The position numbers and the translations under genes are program-made. Below the pieces are notes generated by a model that was not told the origin of the DNA, searched no databases, and saw nothing but the letters and a program-made list of their open reading frames with translations. A stretch of DNA of 64,000 nt from the NCBI RefSeq assembly GCF_000271845.1, contig NZ_JH719395.1, positions 3,528,253 to 3,592,252 on the forward strand. The letters are read 5' to 3'. This document shows positions 18,870 through 29,237 of the stretch, piece after piece. How positions within the stretch are numbered: position 1 is the stretch's first letter; every line of letters starts with the position of its first letter. This stretch comes from Rhizobium leguminosarum bv. trifolii WSM2297 (GTDB taxonomy: Bacteria; Pseudomonadota; Alphaproteobacteria; Rhizobiales; Rhizobiaceae).

Positions 18870-21800
18870 TTAATGGAAGTTGCGTCCGCGCGGCATCACC
18901 TCAGCGGTTTCCGCGGCGCCGGAATTGCCGCCTGTGGCAATCATCCGGTTTGGCAGCTCCGCCCTCTCCTGCGCCTGCGCAAGTTTTCTCTGCCTCGGAT
19001 CGCCACCGGGTCTCAGCACTTCGTCTGCCCGCTCGCAGACCCCGAAACGCCGGGCCTCGCGTTGCAGAATACCGAGCGCCGGCGTCATGTCCTCGATATG
19101 CTCGACGACGGTATGGATCACACCGCTCTGGCTTTGCAGCCTGCCGCGGATTTTCACCAGCCGGGCGCCCATCACAACCGAGCGATATGTGTCGAATATC
19201 TTGTTCCAGACGATCGCATTGGCCACGCCGGTCTCGTCCTCCAGCGTCATGAAGATCACACCTTTGGCCGAGCCCGGCCGCTGGCGCACCAGCACGAGGC
19301 CGGCAATCGTCACCCTCTTTCCGTTGGCGACCTTCAACAGATCGACATTGCGCGTGATGCCCATCCCTTGAAGCTCCTCGCGCAGGAATGAGACGGGATG
19401 CGCCTTCAGCGACAGCGAGAGATACCGATAGTCCTCGATGACCTGCTCTCCCGGCAACATTTCCGGCAGCTTGGTTGCAGGCTCGGCCTGGAGATCGACA
19501 TGACGGGCCTGCTCGAAAAGCGGCAGCTCCTCGGCAGCACTCTTCACATCCAGCGCCCGCACCGCCCAGAGCGCGTCGCGCCGTGATAGTTTGAGCGATT
19601 GGAACGCATCCGCATCCGCCAGTCGCTCGATGACGGATTTCTGCAGACCGGACCGCAGCCAGAGATCGCGCACCGAGCTGTAGCCTTCGCCTCGGTTGCT
19701 GACGAGCCGTTCCATCTCGTCTGTCGAGAGGCCCTTGATCTGCCGAAAGCCGAGCCGCACCGCGTGCCGGGCCTTGATGATTTCGCGCATCTCACGATGG
19801 CGAAAATCGACGGCCTTCGGATCGAAAGCGGCCTCTTCCAGACTGCAATCCCAGTCGGATTGGTTGATGTCGACCGGCAGAATTTTGACCCCATGTTCGC
19901 GTGCATCCCGCACCAGCTGCGCCGGCGCATAAAACCCCATCGGCTGGGAATTGAGCATCGCCGCGCAGAAGACGTCGGGATAATAGGCCTTGAGCCATGA
20001 GGAGGCATAGACGAGCAGCGCAAAGGAGGCGGCATGGCTTTCAGGGAAACCATATTCACCGAAACCCTTGATCTGGTTGAAACACTGCTGCGCGAATTCC
20101 GGCGCATAGTCCTTTGCGACCATTCCCTCGATGAACCGCGTCTCGAAATTGCCGATCGTGCCGGTTCGCTTGAATGTCGCCATCGCTCTGCGCAGCTTAT
20201 CGGCTTCCGCCGGTTTGAAGCCGGCAGCGGTGATGGCGATCTGCATCGCCTGCTCCTGAAACAGCGGCACGCCGAGGGTTCTTTCCAGAACCGCTTCCAG
20301 CTCCTTGCTCGGATAGTCGATCGGGATATTCTTGGCCCGCTGCTCCCGGCGTTTGAGATAGGGATGCACCATATCGCCCTGGATCGGTCCCGGCCGGACG
20401 ATCGCCACCTCGATGACGAGGTCGTAGAACAGCTTCGGCTTGAGGCGCGGCAGCATGCTCATCTGGGCCCGGCTCTCGATCTGGAAGACGCCGAGCGTAT
20501 CGGCCCGGCCCATCATCTCATAAACCGGCCTGCCTTCGTCCCCATGTTCCCTGTTGCCGAGATCGGCGAGCGTCTTCTTCACCTCGTAATGCAGTTCAAG
20601 CAGTGAAAAACCCTTCCGCAGGCAGGTCAGCATGCCGAGCGCCAGCACATCCACCTTGAGGATCTTGACGTTGTCGAGATCGTCCTTGTCCCATTCGATC
20701 ATGTAGCGATCCGGCATCGCCGTCTTCATGATCGGCACCACCTCATCGAGCCGGTCCCGCGTGATGACGAAGCCGCCGACATGCTGGGTGAGATGGCGAG
20801 GAAAGCCGAGAAGCTCGGAGGCATATTTCAGCACATTCCTGGTGACCGGATCCTTGATGTCGAGACCGGCCGCCTTCGCATCCCTTTCGGAAAGATTGTC
20901 CTCCGACCAGCCCCAGACGAGGCTGCTGATTGCCGACTGGACATCCTCCGACAGTCCGAAGGCCTTGGCGACTTCGCGGCCGGCCGAGCGGGTCCGGTAG
21001 GTGGTCACACCCGCCGTCAGCCCGGCATGTTCTCTTTTGTAGGTCTTGTAGATGAACTGGATGACTTCTTCGCGCCGATCATGCTCGAAATCGACATCAA
21101 TGTCAGGCGGTTCGTCACGATCCATCGAAATGAAGCGGTCGAAGAGCAGTGTGCTCTTTTGCGGATCGACTTCCGTAATTTCGAGGCAATAGCAGATGAC
21201 CGAATTTGCCGCCGATCCGCGCCCCTGGCACAAGACCTTGAGATCATAACGAGCATGCTGGATGATCCTGTGCACCGTCAGGAAGTAGGAGGCGTAGTTC
21301 TTATCGCCGATGAGTTTCAGCTCATAATCGATCTGTTGCGCCACCTTGAGCGGAACACCCTCGGGATAACGCCTTGCCGCTCCCGTTCTCGTCAGCCTTT
21401 CCAGGGTCTGCTGCGGCGTTTCGCCGGGATCGTTTTCAGGCGGATAATTATGTTCCAATTCACTAAGCGAAAAGGCGAGCTTGCCGAAGAAGGCCTGGCT
21501 ATTTTCGATCGCACCGGGATAGTCCCGGAAGATCCGGGCCATTTCACGTGAATCCTTGAGGTAGCGTTCGGCATTCGGCGCCAGCAGGAATCCGGCTTGC
21601 GCTATCTCGACATGCTCCCGGATCGCGATCACCACATCCGAAAGCGGCCGGCGTTCAGGATGATGGTAAAGCGGCTGGTTGGTCGCAATCAGCGGCACGC
21701 GATTGCGGGCCGCAAGCATGGCAAGCACCGCAAAGACCTGCCTGTCGCGGCCGTCATAGGCTGGCGCCAGCGCCATAAAAAAATCCTTGCGGAACCGCCT

Positions 21801-22334
21801 GCGAAACCGTCCGAGATAATCTTCCAGCGCCGACTGCCCGGCCTGGCTTTCGACCAGAGTGCGATCGGGAACGAGGGCAAGCATCATCTCGTCCCCCCAT
21901 TCCATCAATTCCGCTTCCGTCAGAATGCATGTTCCCTTGACCGCTTCTTCCTTCAGATTGCCGGCGCTGAGAAGACGGCAAAGATTTGCCCAGCCCCGCC
22001 GATTGCATGGGTAGGCGATGATATCCGGCGTAGCATCGGAAAAGACCAGGCGGGCGCCCGGCTGGATCCGGATGGGATCGAGAATTTTTTCTCTTTTCCC
22101 TTCCTTCTCCGCCTGGGCCAAGATCGCATCTCTGTTTTTGTATCGCTCCTCGAGCTGCAGCGCCTGCGCATGCGCCCTGACCACACCGGCAACCGAATTC
22201 CGGTCCGCAATGCCGAGACCGCCGAGCCTGAGATACGCGGCCTGCACGACCATCTCTTCCGGACTGGAGGCGCCTTCGAGAAACGAAAAATTCGTTCTTA
22301 CGCCGATCTCGAAAAATGCGGGCCCGCTTTTCAT
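18870..22334 (-). CDS. dnaE2: Error-prone DNA polymerase (DnaE2/ImuC)
   Basis: This 1154-residue C-family polymerase does damage-induced translesion synthesis with ImuA and ImuB. The N-terminal PHP domain is at about 8-280 ([16 protein letters not shown]). The palm catalytic aspartates are in [15 protein letters not shown] near 403-417. A C-terminal helix-hairpin-helix and OB fold follow ([20 protein letters not shown]). The length is typical of DnaE2. ATG 22334 overlaps the imuB stop (ATGA). It is the last gene of the SOS cassette. Confidence 0.97.
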   Translation of the reverse strand: MKSGPAFFEIGVRTNFSFLEGASSPEEMVVQAAYLRLGGLGIADRNSVAGVVRAHAQALQLEERYKNRDAILAQAEKEGKREKILDPIRIQPGARLVFSDATPDIIAYPCNRRGWANLCRLLSAGNLKEEAVKGTCILTEAELMEWGDEMMLALVPDRTLVESQAGQSALEDYLGRFRRRFRKDFFMALAPAYDGRDRQVFAVLAMLAARNRVPLIATNQPLYHHPERRPLSDVVIAIREHVEIAQAGFLLAPNAERYLKDSREMARIFRDYPGAIENSQAFFGKLAFSLSELEHNYPPENDPGETPQQTLERLTRTGAARRYPEGVPLKVAQQIDYELKLIGDKNYASYFLTVHRIIQHARYDLKVLCQGRGSAANSVICYCLEITEVDPQKSTLLFDRFISMDRDEPPDIDVDFEHDRREEVIQFIYKTYKREHAGLTAGVTTYRTRSAGREVAKAFGLSEDVQSAISSLVWGWSEDNLSERDAKAAGLDIKDPVTRNVLKYASELLGFPRHLTQHVGGFVITRDRLDEVVPIMKTAMPDRYMIEWDKDDLDNVKILKVDVLALGMLTCLRKGFSLLELHYEVKKTLADLGNREHGDEGRPVYEMMGRADTLGVFQIESRAQMSMLPRLKPKLFYDLVIEVAIVRPGPIQGDMVHPYLKRREQRAKNIPIDYPSKELEAVLERTLGVPLFQEQAMQIAITAAGFKPAEADKLRRAMATFKRTGTIGNFETRFIEGMVAKDYAPEFAQQCFNQIKGFGEYGFPESHAASFALLVYASSWLKAYYPDVFCAAMLNSQPMGFYAPAQLVRDAREHGVKILPVDINQSDWDCSLEEAAFDPKAVDFRHREMREIIKARHAVRLGFRQIKGLSTDEMERLVSNRGEGYSSVRDLWLRSGLQKSVIERLADADAFQSLKLSRRDALWAVRALDVKSAAEELPLFEQARHVDLQAEPATKLPEMLPGEQVIEDYRYLSLSLKAHPVSFLREELQGMGITRNVDLLKVANGKRVTIAGLVLVRQRPGSAKGVIFMTLEDETGVANAIVWNKIFDTYRSVVMGARLVKIRGRLQSQSGVIHTVVEHIEDMTPALGILQREARRFGVCERADEVLRPGGDPRQRKLAQAQERAELPNRMIATGGNSGAAETAEVMPRGRNFH

Positions 22335-23941
22335 GCAAATACCCCATGCATGAACCAGCGGGGATCGATTTCCCGGCCATAAAAACCACGACGATAGATC
22401 CAGAAGCGATGTCCGGTCTCGTCCTCGATGCGGAAATAGTCGCGCGCCTCGGCGTCATCCCCATCGATCCACCATTCCATGGCGATCCGTTCCGGCCCTT
22501 CGCTTCTTGCCACCTGATGCTGCATGCGCCGCCAGCGGAAAATCTGCGGCGGACCATCCGGCACTTCGGCAAGCATGATCTCGACCGGCTCCGGCGTCGC
22601 AAAAAGCCGCAGCGGGCGCTCTTGACGGAAAGGAAGCTGAATGTCCTGCGCGGCCTTCCGCCTGGGAAGACGATCCATCACAGGAACGGTGATGACGGCG
22701 CGTTCCGGCACATGGCTCTCGCGCAGCTGGAAGCTTTGCAGGCAATCCGCACCCAGCCGGGCCGAGACCCGATCGACGAAGGCCGAAAGCGATATCTCTC
22801 CCTGACGGTCGCCCTCGAAATCCGCCTGTGCCTCGTTGAAGGCATCATGCCGCAACACATTCAACCGCAGGATTTCGAAACCATAGCCGGCATCGAGATC
22901 GTCATAAACCGTCTGCAATCGCTCGGAAAAAAGCCCGGCAATGAATTTTGGTTCGCGAAGCGGCTGCGAAGCGCCGACGGAGATACGAAAGACCCTGCCG
23001 TCGACGCGGAACAGCACCAGTTCGAACACCCGTCCACCGATCCCCCGCGTCTCCAGCGACGGCTGCAGCGACATGGCGACCTGCCGGGTGACGGCAAGGA
23101 TCTGTTCTTCCGTCCCGATGGGTTCTATCAGGCGGCTTTCGGCCGAGAGGCTGGCAACCGGGCGCCGCGGCGAGACCGGCTCCTCTTCGCGTCCCAGCGC
23201 CTGGTCGAGACGCAGAAGCAGTCCCGGGCCGAACCGCCGGGTCAGCGGCGCGCGTGGGGCATCGATGACGTCGCCGACATATTTCAGGCCGAGCTTCCTC
23301 AGCGCATCGACGGTTTGTGCTTCCAGCCGCAAGGCGGCAACCGGCAAGGACATCAGCACATGCTCCGTCTCCTCGTCTTCGATCACCCCGCCATGCCCGA
23401 AGCGCGACGCGGCCCAGGAAAGGCCTGGCGAGGATGAGATCGCCCCGCGCGCATCAATCCCCATATGAAAAAGCCGCGACAGCACATCCTTGAGAAGCGC
23501 CTTTTCCCCGCCGAAGAGATGGGCGCAGCCGCTAATGTCGAGAAACAGGCCGTCCTTGCCGTCGAAGGCCACCAGCGGCGCATAACGGTCGCACCAGTCG
23601 GCAATGGCCTCCAGCAGCCGGCGGTCGGCCGCCGGATCCTCTTCCGCGACCTCGAGCGTTGGATACATGGCCCGCGCTTCGGCAACGCCCTGCTCCTTCC
23701 TCAGCCCCAGCCTCTCGGCCAATTCGTCCAGTGCCGTCAGCCGCATGGCATTGTTGAGCTTGCCGGAACAGACGATAGGCGGTGTCTCAGGACGCCCTTT
23801 CGAACGCCAGGAGAGCCCCCATCGCCTGCGGGCGATGCGGTCCGTTGGCAGATGCGGAAAGCTGAGCGCCAGAATGCGCTGACTGCTCGCCGGGAGGACG
23901 AACGAGGTTTGGCTCGGCGACAGGGAGAAATTCGCGTTCAT
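22331..23941 (-). CDS. imuB: Y-family polymerase-like protein ImuB
   Basis: This 536-residue Y-family homologue is thought to serve as a clamp-binding adaptor for DnaE2. The N-terminal core [20 protein letters not shown] and [18 protein letters not shown] are recognisable. The SIDE-type catalytic acidic motif is replaced by FDGKDG, as in catalytically dead ImuB proteins. IQLPF near residue 430 resembles a beta-clamp-binding motif. ATG 23941 places the start 155 bases inside imuA; a start further in would cut the family core. The stop overlaps dnaE2. Confidence 0.93.
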   Translation of the reverse strand: MNANFSLSPSQTSFVLPASSQRILALSFPHLPTDRIARRRWGLSWRSKGRPETPPIVCSGKLNNAMRLTALDELAERLGLRKEQGVAEARAMYPTLEVAEEDPAADRRLLEAIADWCDRYAPLVAFDGKDGLFLDISGCAHLFGGEKALLKDVLSRLFHMGIDARGAISSSPGLSWAASRFGHGGVIEDEETEHVLMSLPVAALRLEAQTVDALRKLGLKYVGDVIDAPRAPLTRRFGPGLLLRLDQALGREEEPVSPRRPVASLSAESRLIEPIGTEEQILAVTRQVAMSLQPSLETRGIGGRVFELVLFRVDGRVFRISVGASQPLREPKFIAGLFSERLQTVYDDLDAGYGFEILRLNVLRHDAFNEAQADFEGDRQGEISLSAFVDRVSARLGADCLQSFQLRESHVPERAVITVPVMDRLPRRKAAQDIQLPFRQERPLRLFATPEPVEIMLAEVPDGPPQIFRWRRMQHQVARSEGPERIAMEWWIDGDDAEARDYFRIEDETGHRFWIYRRGFYGREIDPRWFMHGVFA

Positions 23942-24731
23942 GGGGGTTCCACTCCAGAAAAAAGCAGAGCGGGGCCGGATTGCGGCCCTTCTCCAGCGTG
24001 AGACGGAAAATCGGATTGCCGATGCTGCCGGAAAGCTTCGAGTCCCCAGTCAATGGCCGCAGAGCCGATGGAGCCGGTTCGACATGCAGGCGGAAAGCCG
24101 CACTGCTTGCCTCCTCCGCCCCGGCCTGGCGGACGATAAAGAGCGGACGGCGGGCAGCACGCGCCCGCAGACTGAGCCTGCGGCTTTCGGTCAGGCCGAA
24201 ATGGGCGGGATTGCCGCGCACTTCGAAGATGACGGCCGAGAAAGCAGCGCTTTCCACCGCGGTCTCCACCAGCCAGAGCGCCTCGTCCAGCTTGCGCGGC
24301 GCCGCATGGAGAAACCGCTCCGGGCTCAATCCATAATCGCAAAGCCCGGGAGCATAGGGACGACCGGCCTCCAGCGTGCCGACAGCATCGCCGATCCAGA
24401 GCAGCGGCAGAAGCCTGCCGGCATCGGATTCCTGTTTCTGCAGCCGCGCGGCGACAGCCATCGCCAGCCCGCTTGCCGCACCGGCATCACGCGACAGAGC
24501 CGAGCGGAATTCGGTGATCGCATCGAGCGGCAGCCCGCCTTCCAGCGCCTCATCAAGACATTCCACCCCGAACGCCAAAGGCGGCAGACTGGGTCTCCTG
24601 GGTGTCTTTCCTCCTTCCGCCAGGGCTTCCCGCTCCGCTGCCGCAAGCGCCGGCGCCGGCTTCCCTTCCAGTCTGGCGATGGTTTCGCGGAGCGCAAAAA
24701 GCCGCTCGCGCGCCAGGGCGTGCTGCGCCAT
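23787..24731 (-). CDS. imuA: SOS mutagenesis protein ImuA
   Basis: This 314-residue RecA-like-fold protein is the first gene of the imuA-imuB-dnaE2 cassette and needed for its mutagenic repair. Family features include LPPLAFGVECLDEALEGGLP near 52-71 and the AITEFRSA segment. The core resembles RecA/SulA without a full Walker A. ATG 24731 has GGAG 8 bases upstream. Its last 155 bases overlap imuB in a different frame. An SOS operator lies 22 bases upstream of the start. Confidence 0.93.
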   Translation of the reverse strand: MAQHALARERLFALRETIARLEGKPAPALAAAEREALAEGGKTPRRPSLPPLAFGVECLDEALEGGLPLDAITEFRSALSRDAGAASGLAMAVAARLQKQESDAGRLLPLLWIGDAVGTLEAGRPYAPGLCDYGLSPERFLHAAPRKLDEALWLVETAVESAAFSAVIFEVRGNPAHFGLTESRRLSLRARAARRPLFIVRQAGAEEASSAAFRLHVEPAPSALRPLTGDSKLSGSIGNPIFRLTLEKGRNPAPLCFFLEWNPHEREFLPVAEPNLVRPPGEQSAHSGAQLSASANGPHRPQAMGALLAFERAS

Positions 24732-24752
24732 GGCGTTCTCCAATTCCGTCTT

Positions 24753-24767
24753 GTTCCTGTTATGTTC
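24753..24767 (-). promoter_or_regulatory. LexA SOS box of imuA-imuB-dnaE2
   Basis: The plus strand reads GTTC-CTGTTAT-GTTC, which is GAAC-N7-GAAC on the transcribed strand. This is an exact match to the alphaproteobacterial LexA site (direct repeat GTTC-N7-GTTC). It lies just upstream of imuA, where LexA would block transcription until DNA damage. Confidence 0.88.
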
Positions 24768-24893
24768 TTATAGATTCCAGAGAGCTAATGAAGAGTCAAC
24801 GGCCATTTTCTATGAATTTATTCCTGCCTTTGATTCCGCACTCGAAAATCGGCGATAAAGGTTCTATATGGGCCCGCAAAGGAAGGAATATTC

Positions 24894-25331
24894 ATGGCCC
24901 GCATAGACCTGAGCGATGATTGGCGGGACCGCCATGCACCTGCGATCAGCACCTTCGAGTCGCTGGCCATGGAGGCCTACAGCCATCTGCCGGATGAGTT
25001 CCGCCAGCTGACGACCAACCTGACGATCGAGATCGAAGACTTCCCCGATGACGACGTTTTCGAGGACATGGCGCTGGAAACCCCTTTCGATCTGCTCGGT
25101 CTTTTCGAGGGCAGGGGCATTTCCGAACGTTTCACCGTGGAAACCGGCGAGATGCCGAACCGCATCCGCCTCTACCGGCGCCCCATTCTCGACTACTGGG
25201 CCGAGAATGACGAGACGCTCGGCGATATCATCACCCATGTCCTGATCCACGAGATCGGCCATCATTTCGGGCTGAGCGACGATGATATGGAGCGGATCGA
25301 GGCAAGCGCCGAGGAAGCCGCCGAACGCTGA
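24894..25331 (+). CDS. Metallopeptidase family protein (minimal zincin)
   Basis: This 145-residue protein carries the zinc-binding motif HEIGHHFGLSDDDM at about 119-132, in the HExxH-x5-D style of the small predicted metallopeptidase family (DUF1025-type). The N-terminal part FESLAMEAYSHLPDEFR is typical. No signal peptide is visible, so it is probably cytoplasmic; the substrate is unknown. ATG 24894 has GGAAGGA upstream. It is divergent from imuA across 162 bases, but nothing ties it to the SOS response beyond position. Confidence 0.87.
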   Translation: MARIDLSDDWRDRHAPAISTFESLAMEAYSHLPDEFRQLTTNLTIEIEDFPDDDVFEDMALETPFDLLGLFEGRGISERFTVETGEMPNRIRLYRRPILDYWAENDETLGDIITHVLIHEIGHHFGLSDDDMERIEASAEEAAER

Positions 25332-25356
25332 AACACCGCGCGTCCGGCAGGACGCG

Positions 25357-25563
25357 CTATTGCTCGGAGAGCTTCATCTCGGGATGGTAATCCTTGCCTT
25401 CGACAATCTTGACGACGGCCTGGCCGCACTGCATCGCGCCGGTTGCGGCATTGAAGCCATAGGTCGGCGAGCCCTCCAGCGACCAGCCCTTGTTGAGGGC
25501 GGCGGTGACCTTGTGGCAGAAGGAAGCATCGTCGGGACCGGTCAGGAAGCGGTAGAGTTTCAT
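25357..25563 (-). CDS. DUF1737 domain protein
   Basis: This 68-residue protein matches DUF1737: MKLYRFLTGPDDASFCHKVT, a GWSLEGSPTYGF middle that resembles small proteins with one helix and strands, and a lysine-rich end. Function is unknown. ATG 25563 overlaps the stop of the CoA-lyase gene (TGATG), so translation is coupled. This suggests that the small protein works with, or regulates, the lyase. Confidence 0.8.
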   Translation of the reverse strand: MKLYRFLTGPDDASFCHKVTAALNKGWSLEGSPTYGFNAATGAMQCGQAVVKIVEGKDYHPEMKLSEQ

Positions 25564-26468
25564 CAGGCGGACTTTCTTGCAGAAATCAGGCGAGCTTTAT
25601 GAACCAGAGCTTCGGCCTGGACAAGATGCAGCCGTTCGATCATCCGCCCGTTCGCGTTGATGACGTTCAGCCCCTCGGCGGCCGGATCGGCAAAAGCAGC
25701 GATGATCGCCTCCGCTTCCGCAATCGCCGCCGGATCCGGACCGAAATGCCGGTTGGCGGCCTCGATCTGCGCCGGATGGATCAGCATCTTGCCTGCAAAA
25801 CCCATGGCCCGGCCCTGCAGGCATTCGGCATCGAAACCCTGCTCGTCCCTGAAATCGTTGAAGACGCTGTCGATCGCATCGAGCCCATAGGCGCTGACCG
25901 CAAGCACGACCTGCATCAGCCACGGCACGAGATAGGTTCGTCCCGGCTGCGGCAGGACGCCCGTTTCCTTGCGCAGATCATTGAGCCCGACGACGAGGCA
26001 ATCGAGCCGCGAGCCCGGCGTGCGGCCGGATTCGGCGATCGCTCCGGCATTCAGCACGCCGCGCGGCGTCTCGATCATCGCCCAGATGCGCAGCTGCTCC
26101 GGCGCATCCGCATCGGCGAGCAGATCGCCCATATCGGTGATATCAAGAGGTCCGTCCACCTTGGGAAGGAGAACGGCGTCGGGCAAAAGCGCCTTGACCA
26201 GATCCAGGTCCGCCGGCCCGAATTCGGATGACAAAGAATTGATGCGGATGATGCTTTCCTTGCCCTCAAGCGGCGGGCCGGCAAAAAAGGCGCGCAGATT
26301 TTCCCGCGCTTGCTCCTTGTTCTCGGGCGAAACGGAATCCTCCAGATCGAAAATAACCGCATCGCAATCAAGCGAATGGCTTTTTTCGAGGGCCCGGAGA
26401 TTGATAGCGGGCACGCTCAGCACCGAGCGGCGCAGATTTAAGGAACGGCGAGGGATGGTTTGGCTCAT
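25563..26468 (-). CDS. HpcH/HpaI-type CoA ester lyase (citrate lyase beta / malyl-CoA lyase-like)
   Basis: This 301-residue TIM-barrel lyase is expected to cleave or form a beta-hydroxyacyl-CoA such as malyl-CoA or citramalyl-CoA with Mg2+. Motifs in order: RRSVLSVPAIN (13-23), metal-site FDLEDSV (40-46), IIRINSL, MIETPRGVLNA (catalytic Glu) and FAGKMLIHPAQI near the end. The length fits the single-domain CitE-like group. The exact substrate cannot be decided by eye. It is coupled to the downstream DUF1737 gene. It is divergent from a small membrane-protein gene. Confidence 0.88.
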   Translation of the reverse strand: MSQTIPRRSLNLRRSVLSVPAINLRALEKSHSLDCDAVIFDLEDSVSPENKEQARENLRAFFAGPPLEGKESIIRINSLSSEFGPADLDLVKALLPDAVLLPKVDGPLDITDMGDLLADADAPEQLRIWAMIETPRGVLNAGAIAESGRTPGSRLDCLVVGLNDLRKETGVLPQPGRTYLVPWLMQVVLAVSAYGLDAIDSVFNDFRDEQGFDAECLQGRAMGFAGKMLIHPAQIEAANRHFGPDPAAIAEAEAIIAAFADPAAEGLNVINANGRMIERLHLVQAEALVHKARLISARKSA

Positions 26469-26581
26469 CGATCATTAGTGCCAAGCTTCGCAAAGCCCGG
26501 CAAGACAACAAAAAGCCATGCTTGCCTTGCAGAGAGGAAAAAGAAAGACCACATTCCTTTCCGAAGAAAGGTCTCAAACCC

Positions 26582-26815
26582 ATGCAGAACATTCGCTCCA
26601 TCTTCCTCATGCTTGCCGGCGCCACCGTTTTCGTCGCCATGCTGCTTTTCACCTTCTCGGTGACGCTTGCTGTCGGCGGCATCCTGACCGTGCTCATGGT
26701 CGGACGTGCGCTTTCGATGAAGATGAAGCCCGCTCCGGTGCGCGCCAAGGCAAACAATGGTAAGCCGGAAATGCGCATCTGGAACGACGGCCGCGGCACG
26801 ATCATCGATCTCTAA
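26582..26815 (+). CDS. Small membrane protein
   Basis: This 77-residue protein has two closely spaced hydrophobic stretches, about 5-24 and 25-44 (IFLMLAGATVFVAMLLFTFS, then VTLAVGGILTVLMV), and a basic cytoplasmic tail ending MRIWNDGRGTIIDL. I do not recognise a named family. The start ATG 26582 follows AGAAAGGTC; a longer frame from 26522 lacks a site. The RIWNDGRGTIIDL ending looks conserved and gene-like. It stands alone between the lyase and the VOC gene. Confidence 0.65.
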   Translation: MQNIRSIFLMLAGATVFVAMLLFTFSVTLAVGGILTVLMVGRALSMKMKPAPVRAKANNGKPEMRIWNDGRGTIIDL

Positions 26816-26910
26816 AAAAATCGACCGACACTGTCGGATCATGCTTCCATGATACGTCCTTGAAGCAGCCGGGCATTCCGCCGGCGCTTCAAAACGAATG
26901 GAGGACGAGC

Positions 26911-27333
26911 ATGGATGCGACAACGGAAAACAATCCGGTTAAATTGCCTCCGGTCAAGAATGGCCTGCTGCCCTATCTAACGGTCGGTGGCGCGGTGAAA
27001 GCCGCGGAATTCTACAAAAAAGCCTTCGGCGCCGAAGAAGCCTATATCGTGCCGGTCGACGAGAGCGGCCGGACGATGCATGTGCATCTCTACATCAACG
27101 GCAGCTCCCTCATGCTGTCGGACGCCTATCCCGAATACGGCCATCCCTTCAAAGGCCATGAAGGCTTCGCCATCCAGCTGGTGATCGACGATATCGATTT
27201 CTGGTGGGATCGCGCCGTCGCTGCCGGCGCCGAGGTTGTCATGCCGGTCGAACTGATGTTCTGGGGCGACCGCTACGGCCAGCTTCGCGACCCGTTCGGT
27301 GTCCTCTGGGGCTTAAACGCACCGACCAAATAA
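26911..27333 (+). CDS. VOC superfamily (PhnB/glyoxalase-like) protein
   Basis: This 140-residue protein has the paired beta-alpha-beta-beta-beta modules of the vicinal oxygen chelate fold. PYLTVGGAVKAAEFYKKAFG (about 21-40), MHVHLYINGSSLMLSD and DRYGQLRDPFGVLWGL are typical of PhnB-like members. The substrate and metal use are unknown. ATG 26911 has GGAGGACGAGC immediately upstream, a strong site; an earlier frame start at 26860 does not. Probably a single-gene unit. Confidence 0.88.
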   Translation: MDATTENNPVKLPPVKNGLLPYLTVGGAVKAAEFYKKAFGAEEAYIVPVDESGRTMHVHLYINGSSLMLSDAYPEYGHPFKGHEGFAIQLVIDDIDFWWDRAVAAGAEVVMPVELMFWGDRYGQLRDPFGVLWGLNAPTK

Positions 27334-27466
27334 CCCAACGCCGACAATGGCGGGCCGCGCGAAACGTCGCGTGGCCGCCAATTTTTGAAGATTCTCCTTC
27401 ATTTCGGCGGAAAACTGGACTAGATGCAAATTCAGGAAGTAGATTTGCTGAAATGGAGCATGGGTC

Positions 27467-28075
27467 ATGGATAAATTCGTGAAGCTCACGGGCGTTGCAG
27501 CGCCCCTGCCGGTCGTCAACGTCGACACCGACATGATTATTCCGAAGGATTATCTGAAGACCATCAAGCGCACCGGCCTCGGCACCGGCCTTTTCGCCGA
27601 GGCCCGTTATAACGAAGACGGCTCCGAAAATCCGGATTTCGTGCTGAACAAGCCAGCCTATCGCGATGCCAAGATCCTGGTTGCCGGCGATAATTTCGGC
27701 TGCGGTTCCTCGCGCGAGCATGCGCCATGGGCGCTGCTCGATTTCGGCATTCGCTGTGTCATCTCGACCAGCTTTGCCGACATTTTCTACAACAACTGCT
27801 TCAAGAACGGCATTCTGCCGATCAAGGTCAGCCAGGAAAATCTCGACAAGCTGATGGACGACGCCTCGCGCGGCTCCAACGCCATCCTGACCGTCGACCT
27901 TGAGAATCTCGAAATCACCGGCCCCGATGGCGGCTCGATCAAGTTCGACCTCGACGAGTTCAAGCGCCACTGCCTGCTGAACGGTCTCGACGACATCGGC
28001 CTGACGCTGGAAAAGGGCAAGGCGATCGACAGCTTCGAAAAGAAGAACGCCGCTTCACACCCCTGGGCCGCTTAA
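27467..28075 (+). CDS. leuD: 3-isopropylmalate dehydratase, small subunit
   Basis: This 202-residue swivelling domain works with LeuC (not in this window) to isomerise 2- to 3-isopropylmalate in leucine synthesis. Signatures are [15 protein letters not shown] (about 19-33), [14 protein letters not shown] (about 80-93) and [15 protein letters not shown] 27467 is weakly preceded by GGAGCATGG. It ends in a strong terminator. leuB lies about 1.2 kb further on, beyond a gene on the other strand, so leuD and leuB are not one operon. Confidence 0.96.
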   Translation: MDKFVKLTGVAAPLPVVNVDTDMIIPKDYLKTIKRTGLGTGLFAEARYNEDGSENPDFVLNKPAYRDAKILVAGDNFGCGSSREHAPWALLDFGIRCVISTSFADIFYNNCFKNGILPIKVSQENLDKLMDDASRGSNAILTVDLENLEITGPDGGSIKFDLDEFKRHCLLNGLDDIGLTLEKGKAIDSFEKKNAASHPWAA

Positions 28076-28100
28076 GCCCCTGGCGAATTGCCGATCGATC

Positions 28101-28126
28101 AAGCCGGGCTTTGGCCCGGCTTTTTC
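28101..28126 (+). terminator. Intrinsic terminator after leuD
   Basis: The stem AAGCCGGGC / GCCCGGCTT has a TTTG loop and is followed by TTTCTTTG. It begins 25 bases past the leuD stop and just before the converging dehydratase gene. Confidence 0.8.
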
Positions 28127-28138
28127 TTTGATATCAGA

Positions 28139-29071
28139 TCAGAGAAACTTCTCTTTCCAGAGCTTCAGCTTTTCAAGCGTCACGCCGATGCCGCCGCAGA
28201 CTTCGATCAGCGGATTGTCGAAACGCTGAAGCAGCCCGGCATGCACATCGGAAACGGCAAGCGCCGCCCCGCAGGCCGGCTCGACCAGAATGCGATAGGC
28301 ATCGGCAAATTTCAGGCAGGCGGCAACCGCATCGGCATCGCTGACGACAATGCTTTCGATCGGATGCTGTTTCGGCAGGTCGAAGACATGCTGGGCCACG
28401 TGCCGCGCGCCAAGCGAAGTGGCAATCGAGGTGATAGCGGGGAGGGTAATGCGCTCATTCGCCTTGAGGCTGGCGTTCAGCGAGGCCGCTCCTTCCGTTT
28501 CGACGGCGATAACAGGCACATCGGAAAGCCCGTTGCGCTTCAGCCCCTCGACAATGCCGGCAAGCAGTCCGCCGCCGCCGACGCTGGTGACGACGCAATC
28601 GAATTTTGCACCCTTCGCCACCACCTCGTCGATCAGCGTCGCATGACCGTCCCACAGAAGCGGATGGTCGAAGGGGTGCACATAACTCGCCTTGTTGCTC
28701 CGGGCGAGTTCGACCGCATGGGCATTGGCTTCGTCGAAAACCGAACCATGAACGAGCACATTGGCGCCGGTTGCGGCAATCGTCTGCCGAACATCGGCCG
28801 CCGTCGTTTCCGGCACGACGATGGTGACCGGCACACCGAGCGCCCGGCCGGCATAGGCTGCGGCAATACCGGCATTGCCGCCCGACGCACAGAAGATCTC
28901 GCGCGCACCATTTTCCACCTCATGCTGGCAAAGCCGGCCGACGCCGCGCAGCTTGAAGCTGCCGGAAGGCTGCAGCGCATCGAGCTTCAGCCAGAGCGGC
29001 TTGCCGCTGACGCTGTAGCCAGCGGCTGTCTGAACCAAAGGCGTATCGAGATGGAGAGATGCTGTCGGCAT
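28139..29071 (-). CDS. PLP-dependent serine/threonine dehydratase-like enzyme
   Basis: This 310-residue fold-type II PLP enzyme has the PLP lysine in PSGSFKLRG (Lys40), the phosphate-binding turn after ASGGNAGIAAAYAG, and VGGGGLLAGIVEGL. It is expected to deaminate L-serine or L-threonine to the 2-oxo acid. It has no C-terminal ACT-like regulatory domain, so it is shorter than biosynthetic IlvA and resembles catabolic or serine-type dehydratases. ATG 29071 was chosen; the frame stays open upstream without a binding site. It is divergent from leuB across 166 bases. Confidence 0.88.
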   Translation of the reverse strand: MPTASLHLDTPLVQTAAGYSVSGKPLWLKLDALQPSGSFKLRGVGRLCQHEVENGAREIFCASGGNAGIAAAYAGRALGVPVTIVVPETTAADVRQTIAATGANVLVHGSVFDEANAHAVELARSNKASYVHPFDHPLLWDGHATLIDEVVAKGAKFDCVVTSVGGGGLLAGIVEGLKRNGLSDVPVIAVETEGAASLNASLKANERITLPAITSIATSLGARHVAQHVFDLPKQHPIESIVVSDADAVAACLKFADAYRILVEPACGAALAVSDVHAGLLQRFDNPLIEVCGGIGVTLEKLKLWKEKFL

Positions 29072-29237
29072 GGGAACATCCAAAGTGCAAAGGGAGGCAA
29101 CCGTTTTAATCCGTTTGCGGGCGCAGGAGCAACCATCCCGACTGAGAACAAAGCGTACCGATTCCCGCCTTCTGTCGCTTGAAATGCCCATTTCCGGGGT
29201 CTAAGAAACCGCAACTTGTTTTTCCCAGGAGGGTTTC

